A stretch of DNA of 8,580 nucleotides from an uncultured Veillonella sp. (lineage in GTDB: Bacteria > Bacillota > Negativicutes > Veillonellales > Veillonellaceae). Where the stretch lies: positions 1-8,580 of the forward strand of contig URQX01000069.1 of NCBI GenBank assembly GCA_900550175.1, given 5' to 3'. Below the pieces are notes generated by a model, which saw only the letters and a list, made by a program, of their open reading frames with translations, made no database searches and had not been told where the DNA came from. Position 1 is the first letter of the stretch. Each line of letters starts with the position of its first letter. Of this stretch, positions 1-5,677 are shown piece by piece. The translations under genes were made by a program, and so were the position numbers.

Positions 1-796
1 GCAACAAAAATGCTTCCATCAATTCATAATCAGAGACAGTAACAATTTCATCTACGTATTTCTTGATATATTTTAATGTAGTTTCGCCGATTTGACGTAC
101 AGCAGTACCATCTGCGATAGTTGCCACTTCACCAAGCGGTACAGGATGATCTGCTTTTAATGCAGCTATTGCACTAGCCGCACCTTCTGGTTCTACACCG
201 ATAATCTTAATGCTAGGATTTTTTAATTTTGCCGCAGCTGCGATACCAGAAACAATACCGCCACCACCAACAGGAACTAGCAATACATCCGCATCAGGCA
301 ATTCTTCAAGAACTTCTAATGCAATTGTACCTTGTCCTTCAATAACATCTTCGTCATCAAAAGGATGAACAAACACATATCCGTGCTCTTGTTGTAATTC
401 CATCGCTTTTTGGTAAGCTTCATCATAAATCTCACCATGTAGAACCACTTCTGCACCATATTGTTTTGTAGCATTCACCTTGATGAGAGGTGTATGTTTT
501 GGCATAACGATTGTCGCTTTAATGCCTAAACGTTTTGCAGCAAGCGCTACACCTTGCGCATGGTTACCGGCAGACGCGGCAATAACGCCGCGCGCCTTTT
601 CTTCTTCTGTTAATTTTGCAATTTTATTATAGGCACCACGAACCTTAAAGGAACCTGTTATTTGCAAATTTTCTGGCTTGATATATACATCATTGCCACA
701 CTCGTCAGAGAACACATCACTGTGAAGCAATTTTGTTTTCACCGTGATTGTGCTTAATCGCTCACGAGCCTCCATAAAATCATACAACTTATGCAT
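1..796 (-). CDS. ilvA: Threonine ammonia-lyase (threonine dehydratase), 3' part cut by window edge
   Basis: PLP enzyme that deaminates L-threonine to 2-oxobutanoate and ammonia, the first committed step to isoleucine. The 265 visible residues cover the catalytic domain. The PLP lysine is K51 in TGSFKVRGA, the SAGNHAQG loop spans 75-82, and the glycine-rich phosphate-binding GGGG is at 177-180. The ATG at 794-796 is preceded by AGAGGAG about nine bases upstream, which fixes the start; an ATG at 781-783 and another at codon 8 lack such a site. The gene starts 41 bases after ilvD on the same strand, so the two are very probably co-transcribed and share the attenuator upstream of ilvD. The window ends before the C-terminus, so I cannot tell whether an ACT-type regulatory domain (isoleucine-sensitive or short catabolic-like form) is present. 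The ilvD linkage favours the biosynthetic role. No frameshift seen. Confidence 0.93.
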   Translation of the reverse strand, partial: MHKLYDFMEARERLSTITVKTKLLHSDVFSDECGNDVYIKPENLQITGSFKVRGAYNKIAKLTEEEKARGVIAASAGNHAQGVALAAKRLGIKATIVMPKHTPLIKVNATKQYGAEVVLHGEIYDEAYQKAMELQQEHGYVFVHPFDDEDVIEGQGTIALEVLEELPDADVLLVPVGGGGIVSGIAAAAKLKNPSIKIIGVEPEGAASAIAALKADHPVPLGEVATIADGTAVRQIGETTLKYIKKYVDEIVTVSDYELMEAFLL

Positions 797-837
797 GTAC
801 TCTATCTCCTCTAGTTAGTATTAATGAAAATCTACTA

Positions 838-2508
838 TTAGTCTTCAAATACTTCGATAGCACCTTGTGCTGCAGAGGATACATGAAGAGCGTATTTTTT
901 AAGGTATCCAGTTACATTGGATTTGAATGGTTTCAATGCAGCTTTACGACGAGCGATTTCTTCATCAGATACAGCCAATTCCAATTTACCGTTTGGAATA
1001 TCGATGTTGATGATATCACCATCTTCAACAACAGCGATTGTGCCACCAGCCGCAGCTTCTGGAGATACGTGACCAATGGATGCACCACGTGTAGCACCAG
1101 AGAAACGACCATCAGTCAATAAGGCTACGTCTTTATCAAGACCCATACCTGCGATCATAGATGTTGGTGTTAACATTTCGCGCATGCCAGGGCCGCCTTT
1201 AGGACCTTCGTAACGGATAACTACCACATCACCTTTTACGATTTTACCGCCTGTAATAGCTTCAACAGCTTCTTCTTCGCTGTTGAATACCTTTGCTGGA
1301 CCAGAGTGAACAAGCATATCTTCATCTACGGCACCTGCTTTTACAACGGAACCGTCTACAGCAAGGTTACCTTTAAGAACGGCAATACCACCTGTTTCAT
1401 GAACAGGATTATTCCAAGGATGAATAACATCTTCATCAGTTACATGAGCTACCGCTGCAATTTCACCTTGTGTTTTAAGAGCTACAGTTTTGCAATCTGT
1501 ATGCAAACGACCATTTTCTGCTAAACGTTTCAACACAGCAGATACGCCGCCTGCAGCATACAAGTCTTCAATGAAGTATTTACCAGATGGAGAGAGTTTG
1601 GACAATTGAGGTGTGTTTTGTGCAATGCGATCGAAGTCGTCCAAGGACAATGGTACACCTGCTTCATGAGCGATAGCTGGCAAATGAAGAGCTGTATTAG
1701 AGGAACCACCCAAAGCCATATCTAGAGCTACTGCATTTTCAAAGGCTTCGCGTGTCATAATATCTTTAGGACGAAGGTTTGCTTTCAATACCTCTACTGC
1801 TTGCATACCTGCTAATTTAGCAAGACGTAAACGTTCAGAGTATACTGCTGGAATTGTACCATTACCAGGAAGGCCCATACCAAGAGCTTCTGTTAGGCAG
1901 TTCATTGTATTAGCTGTGTACATACCAGAGCAAGAACCACATGTAGGACATGCTGTATTTTCGATTTCAGCTAACTCAGCATCACCCATTTCACCAGTTT
2001 GATGTTTACCTACTGCTTCGAATACATCAGACAAACCGATTTTTTTGCCATTATGTACGCCTGCAAGCATAGCACCACCAGACACGAATACGGATGGAAT
2101 ATTTAGACGAGCTGCAGCTATCAACATACCAGGTACTACTTTATCGCAGTTTGGAATGAATACCATAGCATCAAATGGTGTTGCCATAGCTGTTGCTTCG
2201 ATGGAGTCAGCAATGATATTACGTGTTACCAAGGAGTATTTCATACCGATGTGGTTCATCGCCAAGCCGTCACAAATACCAATTGTATTGAACTCGATTG
2301 GCACACCACCTGCGTTGCGAATGCCGTCTTTTACGGCTTGTACAATATTTTTCAAGCCCACGTGACCAGGGATAATTTCGTTGAAAGAGTTTGCAATACC
2401 AATGACTGGTCTACCCATTTCTTCATCATCGAAACCAAGAGCTTTTAGCAAAGATCTATGTGGTGCACGTGCTACGCCTGTTTTTAAATTGTCACTTCTA
2501 CAACTCAT
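838..2508 (-). CDS. ilvD: Dihydroxy-acid dehydratase
   Basis: Iron-sulfur dehydratase converting 2,3-dihydroxy-isovalerate and 2,3-dihydroxy-3-methylvalerate to the 2-oxo acid precursors of valine/leucine and isoleucine. The protein is 556 residues, normal for bacterial IlvD. Seen: NCDKVVPGM (C121), CPTCGSCSGMYTANTM (C187, C190, C193), GGSSNTALHLPA (268-279), GPKGGPGMREML and DGRFSGATRG with the family's catalytic serine at S470. The first loop reads IIPGHVGL as in the E. coli enzyme, where other DHADs carry Cys (TPCN type). That points to the E. coli-like, oxygen-labile cluster class, fitting an anaerobe. The ATG at 2506-2508 was chosen because GAGGAG lies six bases upstream. A longer frame opening with TTG at 2554-2556 has no ribosome site and would start between attenuator and gene. 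First structural gene of the ilvD-ilvA operon; its leader carries a terminator and a Leu/Ile/Val-rich ORF. Confidence 0.97.
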   Translation of the reverse strand: MSCRSDNLKTGVARAPHRSLLKALGFDDEEMGRPVIGIANSFNEIIPGHVGLKNIVQAVKDGIRNAGGVPIEFNTIGICDGLAMNHIGMKYSLVTRNIIADSIEATAMATPFDAMVFIPNCDKVVPGMLIAAARLNIPSVFVSGGAMLAGVHNGKKIGLSDVFEAVGKHQTGEMGDAELAEIENTACPTCGSCSGMYTANTMNCLTEALGMGLPGNGTIPAVYSERLRLAKLAGMQAVEVLKANLRPKDIMTREAFENAVALDMALGGSSNTALHLPAIAHEAGVPLSLDDFDRIAQNTPQLSKLSPSGKYFIEDLYAAGGVSAVLKRLAENGRLHTDCKTVALKTQGEIAAVAHVTDEDVIHPWNNPVHETGGIAVLKGNLAVDGSVVKAGAVDEDMLVHSGPAKVFNSEEEAVEAITGGKIVKGDVVVIRYEGPKGGPGMREMLTPTSMIAGMGLDKDVALLTDGRFSGATRGASIGHVSPEAAAGGTIAVVEDGDIINIDIPNGKLELAVSDEEIARRKAALKPFKSNVTGYLKKYALHVSSAAQGAIEVFED

Positions 2509-2562
2509 GTTAATCTCCTCACTTTTCTTGAAAGCATCCACTTGGACACTTTTCAACTTAAT

Positions 2563-2591
2563 AAAAAAAGACGATTCTTATGAATCGTCTT
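2563..2591 (-). terminator. Intrinsic terminator in the ilvD leader (attenuator, segments 3:4)
   Basis: Read on the minus strand, AAGACGATTC, loop ATAA and GAATCGTCTT form a perfect 10-bp stem (2568-2577 with 2582-2591). It runs directly into a U-tract (A-run at 2563-2569 on the plus strand). It ends 54 bases before the ilvD start codon and about 110 bases after the stop of the leader ORF. No other gene needs it: the transporter upstream already has its own terminator at 3037-3065. It therefore most likely terminates the ilv leader transcript conditionally. Its 5' arm overlaps a segment able to pair with the leader ORF. Confidence 0.85.
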
Positions 2592-2743
2592 AAAAGTTTA
2601 CAAATGATATTCCTTTTGTTTACAGAATTCCTAAATACATAAACAACCTATGTACCCCTTGGAATATATACACATAAGAAACAAACTATATAGTCAAATC
2701 TTATTGATTGTATATTAAACCATTCGTGGAACCTTTAAGACAA
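2585..2743 (-). promoter_or_regulatory. Predicted antiterminator helix (segments 2:3) of the ilv attenuator
   Basis: In the minus-strand RNA, segment 2 (2743 down to 2730, TTGTCTTAAAGGTT, codons 30-35 of the leader ORF) can pair with segment 3 (2598 down to 2585, AACTTTTAAGACGA). This gives 14 consecutive base pairs, two of them G-U. Segment 3 includes seven bases of the 5' arm of the terminator stem, so the two structures exclude each other. Segment 1 (2780 down to 2775, AAGACA) lies just after the Leu/Ile/Val codon run. It can form six pairs with UGUCUU in segment 2 and would be covered by a ribosome stalled near codons 14-17. The pairings were found by hand; no folding energy was computed. 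Confidence 0.65.
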
Positions 2744-2832
2744 AAACGTGTTAAGTTGTTGTTCATAATTCGAATGTCTTTAATAATCACGACGAGCGCG
2801 ATAATCAACAAGCTAATGACTAAACCCAACAT
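2701..2832 (-). CDS. Putative ilv operon leader peptide (43 aa, Leu/Ile/Val-rich)
   Basis: A 43-codon ORF starting with ATG at 2830-2832, four bases after a full AGGAGG (2837-2842), and ending in TAA at 2701-2703. Residues 2-17 read LGLVISLLIIALVVII, so 13 of 16 are branched-chain amino acids, followed by KDIRIM and a polar tail. As I remember the E. coli ilv leader peptide, it contains VISLVVISVVVIII, a close match in pattern. The ORF sits alone between the transporter terminator and ilvD. Its distal codons contain one arm of a possible antiterminator against the terminator at 2563-2591. The likely role is ribosome-mediated attenuation: scarcity of charged Ile/Val/Leu tRNA stalls the ribosome on the run and lets ilvDA be transcribed. 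Alternative: a small single-pass membrane protein, because the same run could span a membrane with K18 and R21 after it. The two are not exclusive. Too short for many annotation pipelines. Confidence 0.72.
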   Translation of the reverse strand: MLGLVISLLIIALVVIIKDIRIMNNNLTRFCLKGSTNGLIYNQ

Positions 2833-2866
2833 GTTTCCTCCTAAAGTAATCTGTAATCATAAAATA

Positions 2867-2895
2867 ATAATAACATTTTATATAATGTCGTGCAA
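2867..2895 (-). promoter_or_regulatory. Candidate promoter of the ilv leader-ilvD-ilvA operon
   Basis: On the minus strand TTGCAC (2890-2895) and TATTAT (2867-2872) are separated by 17 bases. This would start transcription near 2860, about 28 bases before the leader ORF, a suitable length for an attenuator leader. The -10 is a five-of-six match, but the -35 matches in only three positions. The surrounding region is very AT-rich and holds other TATAAT-like words (for example near 2915), so the exact promoter is uncertain. Apart from this and scattered AT-rich sequence, I see no gene in 2843-3036. Confidence 0.4.
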
Positions 2896-3036
2896 TAAAT
2901 ATTCTATAGATTTATTATATAAATTTTTAAAGTTTACCATATATAAAAACTATAGCAAACACTAATGGATACAACACCTATATAGCAATCATACAAAATA
3001 AATAGATAACAAATCTATATAGTCCTCAGATTATAT

Positions 3037-3065
3037 AAAAAATCCCTCACCGTAGTGAGGGATTT
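3037..3065 (-). terminator. Intrinsic terminator after the DASS transporter gene
   Basis: Minus strand: AAATCCCTCAC, loop TACG, GTGAGGGATTT form a perfect 11-bp stem (3040-3050 with 3055-3065). It is followed by six U residues (A-run 3037-3042 on the plus strand). It begins eight bases after the transporter stop codon and separates that gene from the ilv leader. Confidence 0.93.
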
Positions 3066-3072
3066 ATAGGCA

Positions 3073-4476
3073 TTATAGAATACCGAATATCCACATACCG
3101 AGGGTACCACCCCAGAAGTGAATAAGGAAGCTTACCACAGAAATAGCAAGGCCTACACGCCACCACGTTCCTTGTGGTACATAGCCTGCACCAAAGAAGA
3201 TTGGTGTTACACCAGAACTATAATGTGTTAATGTACAGCCAGGGCTGTTCATCAAACCAAAGAGCAAGATGGTAAATGGAATTGGTGCGCCCATCGCTAC
3301 CAAGATAGCTGCAAAGGCGGAGAATAACGCTGTAATACGCGCTGTACCACTGGCAAAGAAGTATTGAGAGTAAACAAAGGTTGCAGAGATAATGAAGGAT
3401 GCCCAGAACCAATTAATACCTACAAGATGTTGACTTACAAAATCAGCAAATACTGCAACAACACCGAGCTTGCCAAGTAAGCCAGCCATACCAACGAGGG
3501 TACCCATCCAGATAAGGATATCCCAACCTGTGCGTTCACCTAAAATATCTTCCCATGTAAGGGATCCTGTAACTACACAAGCAAGTACGCCCATCATAGC
3601 AACTACTGTAGGATGTAGTTTTGTCCAAATTGCAGTAGACCACAACAAAATACAAAGCACAAAAATAATAGCCACTGAAATTTCAGCCTTTGTAATAGGG
3701 CCTAGTATATCTAGCTCTTTTTGGGCCATTGCCGCTGCTTGAGGTGTTTCCTTGATTTCAGGTGGATAGATTTTATAAATAAACCAAGGCATCAAAATCA
3801 TACAAATTACACCAGGGATTACACCTGCTTGGAACCATTCCCACCATGAAATATCATAGCCAAATAATTTTGCACCTAAGGATGTAATCAATAAGTTACC
3901 ACTACAAGCAGTTAAGAAGATTGTTACAGTAATGGTGTTTATCGTATGAGCCGTTGTCATCAAGTATGCCCCAATACGACGTGCCGTACTACCATTTGGC
4001 TCAGAATCAAAGGCTAACGAAATGTTTTGTACAATTGGAAAAATAATACCGCCTCCACGAGCCGTATTAGATGGCGTGGCAGGAGAAATAATAAGATCTG
4101 TACAAGCCAATGCATAAGCTAGCTTTAAAGAACTAGTACCAAAGGAGCGAATCAAAGTATACGCGATACGCTTACCAAGGCCAGAATTAATAATGCCTCT
4201 AGAAAAGAATACAGCTGCTACGATAAGCCATACATTAGCTTCAGCGTAACCACCTAATGCTTGCACCATAGTAATAGAATTTGTTGCTACTGCCGCAACA
4301 ATACCAAAGAGTGCCATAATACCTGTTGGCCAAGGTCGTAAAATAAAACCTACAATTGTAGCCGTGAAGATAGCTAATAAATGCCATCCTTCAGGCTTAA
4401 TCGCCTCCGTGTGAGGCAAGAACCAAATCACAAGTCCTACCAGTACCGTCAGTGCGGCGCGTGTAAAGGTATTCAT
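3073..4476 (-). CDS. DASS-family (SLC13/CitT-like) di- or tricarboxylate transporter
   Basis: Integral inner-membrane carrier of 467 residues, the usual size for the divalent anion:sodium symporter (DASS) family, with about a dozen hydrophobic segments. The first SNT signature is ATPSNTARGGG (SNT 136-138). The pseudo-repeat counterpart in the second half is YFFASGTARITAL (SGT 376-378), as in the CitT/TtdT/plastid 2-oxoglutarate-malate branch. The C-terminal THYSSGVTPIFFGAGYV (417-433) also fits that branch. Substrate is probably a C4-C6 dicarboxylate or tricarboxylate such as malate, succinate, tartrate or citrate. Exchange or Na+ symport cannot be told from sequence. The ATG at 4474-4476 has AGGGAGG four bases upstream. 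The gene is single, bounded by terminators on both sides, with a perfect inverted repeat in its short promoter region. For a Veillonella-like host a role in organic-acid uptake or exchange would make sense, but that is inference. Confidence 0.9.
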   Translation of the reverse strand: MNTFTRAALTVLVGLVIWFLPHTEAIKPEGWHLLAIFTATIVGFILRPWPTGIMALFGIVAAVATNSITMVQALGGYAEANVWLIVAAVFFSRGIINSGLGKRIAYTLIRSFGTSSLKLAYALACTDLIISPATPSNTARGGGIIFPIVQNISLAFDSEPNGSTARRIGAYLMTTAHTINTITVTIFLTACSGNLLITSLGAKLFGYDISWWEWFQAGVIPGVICMILMPWFIYKIYPPEIKETPQAAAMAQKELDILGPITKAEISVAIIFVLCILLWSTAIWTKLHPTVVAMMGVLACVVTGSLTWEDILGERTGWDILIWMGTLVGMAGLLGKLGVVAVFADFVSQHLVGINWFWASFIISATFVYSQYFFASGTARITALFSAFAAILVAMGAPIPFTILLFGLMNSPGCTLTHYSSGVTPIFFGAGYVPQGTWWRVGLAISVVSFLIHFWGGTLGMWIFGIL

Positions 4477-4501
4477 AGAACCTCCCTATCAAACTACACA
4501 T

Positions 4502-4524
4502 ATCAACAGTTACTGTTGATTATA
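4502..4524 (-). promoter_or_regulatory. Candidate -10 box with adjoining palindromic operator for the transporter gene
   Basis: Plus-strand ATCAACAG-TTA-CTGTTGAT (4502-4520) is an 8-bp perfect inverted repeat with a 3-base centre. On the minus strand it directly follows a TATAAT word (4519-4524), so a repressor bound there would cover the start of transcription. No U-tract follows, so it is not a terminator. A good -35 at 17 bases is missing. The repeat begins 26 bases before the transporter start codon. The regulator is unknown. Confidence 0.4.
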
Positions 4525-4563
4525 AAAAACTATATGGCAGTCATCACACATAACCGCCATATA
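4524..4563 (-). terminator. Intrinsic terminator after the cupin gene
   Basis: Minus strand: TATATGGCGGT pairs with ACTGCCATATA (4553-4563 with 4531-4541), 11 bp including one G-U pair, with an 11-base loop. It is followed by a G and six U (A-run 4524-4529 on the plus strand). It begins three bases after the cupin stop codon. The U-tract overlaps the putative -10 of the next gene. Confidence 0.82.
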
Positions 4564-4565
4564 AA

Positions 4566-5009
4566 TTAGCAACTTTCCAAAAATTCTTTAATCTTTGGAT
4601 TAGAGCGCAATGTATCCATCTCTTCAGGGGATAATAATTTAACCTTGTCCCGCTCTTGGTTAACCAAGCAGAGGAACCCGATATAATCTCCTTTATTAGC
4701 CCGGAATTGATGGATTGTCTTACCTGGAATTTCTATAAAATCACCAGCTTCTACATCATGGATTTCATCGCCTAATAAGACTTGCCCCTTCCCACGGAAT
4801 ATCATAACCATATGTGTATGTTCATGATATTCAAGCGTAGAATAACCACCTGGCAAGCATTCAAAATAGCGGAATTGGCATGGAATATCAAAAGCCCCAT
4901 CGTATAAAACTTGACGTGTTACATCTTTAAAAGGGCTACCATCTTGTTTATATACCAAGGTATCGACGCCATCCCACTTGAAATTTTTAGCATCAAACTT
5001 GCGTATCAT
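4566..5009 (-). CDS. Small single-domain cupin protein of unknown substrate
   Basis: A 147-residue protein with one conserved beta-barrel cupin core. Motif 1 is GGYSTLEYHEHTHMVMIFRGKG (H62, H64, H66; turn glycines 73 and 75). Motif 2 is GDFIEIPGKTIHQF (P95, H100). H62, H64 and H100 would be the metal ligands. The glutamate usual in motif 1 (H-x-H-x3-4-E) is absent: M67-V68-M69 stand there, while H66 is an extra histidine. A metal-bound sugar-isomerase, dioxygenase-like or ligand-sensing role is possible; none can be assigned. The start is ATG at 5007-5009 with AGAGG eight bases upstream. Only 17 bases separate this start from the U-tract of a strong terminator, so the gene depends either on read-through from the pgl-tatA-HMA cluster or on a promoter inside the preceding gene. 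It has its own terminator. Confidence 0.85.
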   Translation of the reverse strand: MIRKFDAKNFKWDGVDTLVYKQDGSPFKDVTRQVLYDGAFDIPCQFRYFECLPGGYSTLEYHEHTHMVMIFRGKGQVLLGDEIHDVEAGDFIEIPGKTIHQFRANKGDYIGFLCLVNQERDKVKLLSPEEMDTLRSNPKIKEFLESC

Positions 5010-5026
5010 TTTATTACCTCTTTATG

Positions 5027-5063
5027 AAAAAAGGCTGCATCGAAACAGTGTTTCAATACAGCC
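5027..5063 (-). terminator. Strong intrinsic terminator between the HMA-protein gene and the cupin gene
   Basis: Minus strand: GGCTGTATTGAAAC pairs with GTTTCGATGCAGCC (5050-5063 with 5033-5046), 14 bp with two G-U pairs and a 3-base loop. A U6 tract follows (A-run 5027-5032 on the plus strand). It ends the pgl-tatA-HMA transcript and lies almost against the cupin ribosome site. Confidence 0.92.
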
Positions 5064-5075
5064 CTATGGGTTCGA

Positions 5076-5384
5076 TTATTTGAAGAAACGTTTCAATGTT
5101 CCTAGTAAACCATGACTATGTTCTTGTACACCATCTGCAACGCTTTCTACTTCAAAGCCTGTACGTTCAATAGCTTTTGTAATAACTTCAACAGATGCTT
5201 TTGATGGATCAAAAGAAACAGTCGCTGTTTTCTCTGGCAAATTTACCTCTGCGCTCAAAACGCCAGGTAAACCAAGGGATGCACCTTCAACAGTTTCTTT
5301 ACAGTTATTGCACATCATACCAGGTACAGTAAATACCTTTGTTACAACGCCATTATCTTCACCGCAACCACAATCTTTACACAT
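5076..5384 (-). CDS. Small heavy-metal-associated (HMA/CopZ-like) domain protein with cysteine-rich N-terminus
   Basis: A 102-residue cytoplasmic protein. Residues 15-80 are a ferredoxin-like HMA domain with the metal-binding loop PGMMCNNCKETVEG (C25, C28). These domains bind Cu(I) or another soft metal and pass it to transport ATPases or regulators. The N-terminus MCKDCGCGEDNG adds C2, C5 and C7, a pattern also seen at the N-termini of some HypB nickel-insertion proteins. The tail holds HSH (89-91) and a basic amphipathic end (LLGTLKRFFK). It may therefore bind more than one metal ion. The ATG at 5382-5384 has AGGAGG eight bases upstream; the tatA stop codon touches this site, so the two genes are co-translated from one mRNA. 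No copper ATPase gene lies in the window, so the partner is unknown. Confidence 0.85.
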   Translation of the reverse strand: MCKDCGCGEDNGVVTKVFTVPGMMCNNCKETVEGASLGLPGVLSAEVNLPEKTATVSFDPSKASVEVITKAIERTGFEVESVADGVQEHSHGLLGTLKRFFK

Positions 5385-5398
5385 AGTGATACCTCCTA

Positions 5399-5641
5399 TT
5401 AATCATTAACTTCTTTATGTTTATCATCGTTTTTAGCCCCTGCTGTTACGTCGATAGTAGTCGCCTTTTTAACGGCTTCTTTCGTTTCATCAACAGCTTT
5501 TTTAGGGCCGGAAATAGCATCTTTAAATTCATTGATGCCCTTACCAATAGCTTTACCTACTTCAGGCAACTTACCAGGTCCGAAGATAACTAAAGCGATC
5601 ACTAATATAACTATTAATTCAGGTGTTCCTATAGATCCCAT
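5399..5641 (-). CDS. tatA: Sec-independent (Tat) translocase subunit TatA
   Basis: An 80-residue membrane protein of the twin-arginine translocation system, which exports folded proteins. A short N-terminal stretch precedes one transmembrane helix (about 7-20). The FGPGKLPEVGKAIGKG hinge and amphipathic helix (20-45) and a charged, flexible C-terminal tail follow. The FGP motif and length are typical of TatA/TatE; a TatB would be longer. AAGGAG lies close upstream of the ATG at 5639-5641. It follows pgl after 36 bases and precedes the HMA gene with no gap beyond the ribosome site, so all three are one operon. No tatC is in the window, so the TatC partner must be encoded elsewhere or the gene lies apart from it. 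Confidence 0.95.
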   Translation of the reverse strand: MGSIGTPELIVILVIALVIFGPGKLPEVGKAIGKGINEFKDAISGPKKAVDETKEAVKKATTIDVTAGAKNDDKHKEVND

Positions 5642-5677
5642 ATGTATCTCCTTTATATTTACTAAAACTTACATCCT

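Noticed and set aside
2509..2556. Longer ilvD start (TTG at 2554-2556 adding 16 residues)
   Set aside because: No ribosome site precedes it, whereas GAGGAG stands six bases before the ATG at 2506-2508, and the shorter protein matches the family N-terminus.
865..2593. Several plus-strand ORFs opposite ilvD
   Set aside because: They are antisense shadows of a clearly coding gene, with no ribosome sites or familiar motifs.
2636..2654. Small hairpin TACATA/TATGTA between leader stop and terminator
   Set aside because: Only 6 AT-rich base pairs; it may help compact the spacer but there is not enough to call it functional.
2509..2860. T-box riboswitch upstream of ilvD
   Set aside because: No AGGGTGGNACCGCG-like T-box sequence or specifier-loop architecture was found; the only related-looking word (AAGGGGTAC near 2655) does not fit.
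2708..2965. Plus-strand 85-codon ORF
   Set aside because: No ribosome site, no recognisable protein, and it runs antisense through the leader ORF and promoter region; likely chance in AT-rich DNA.
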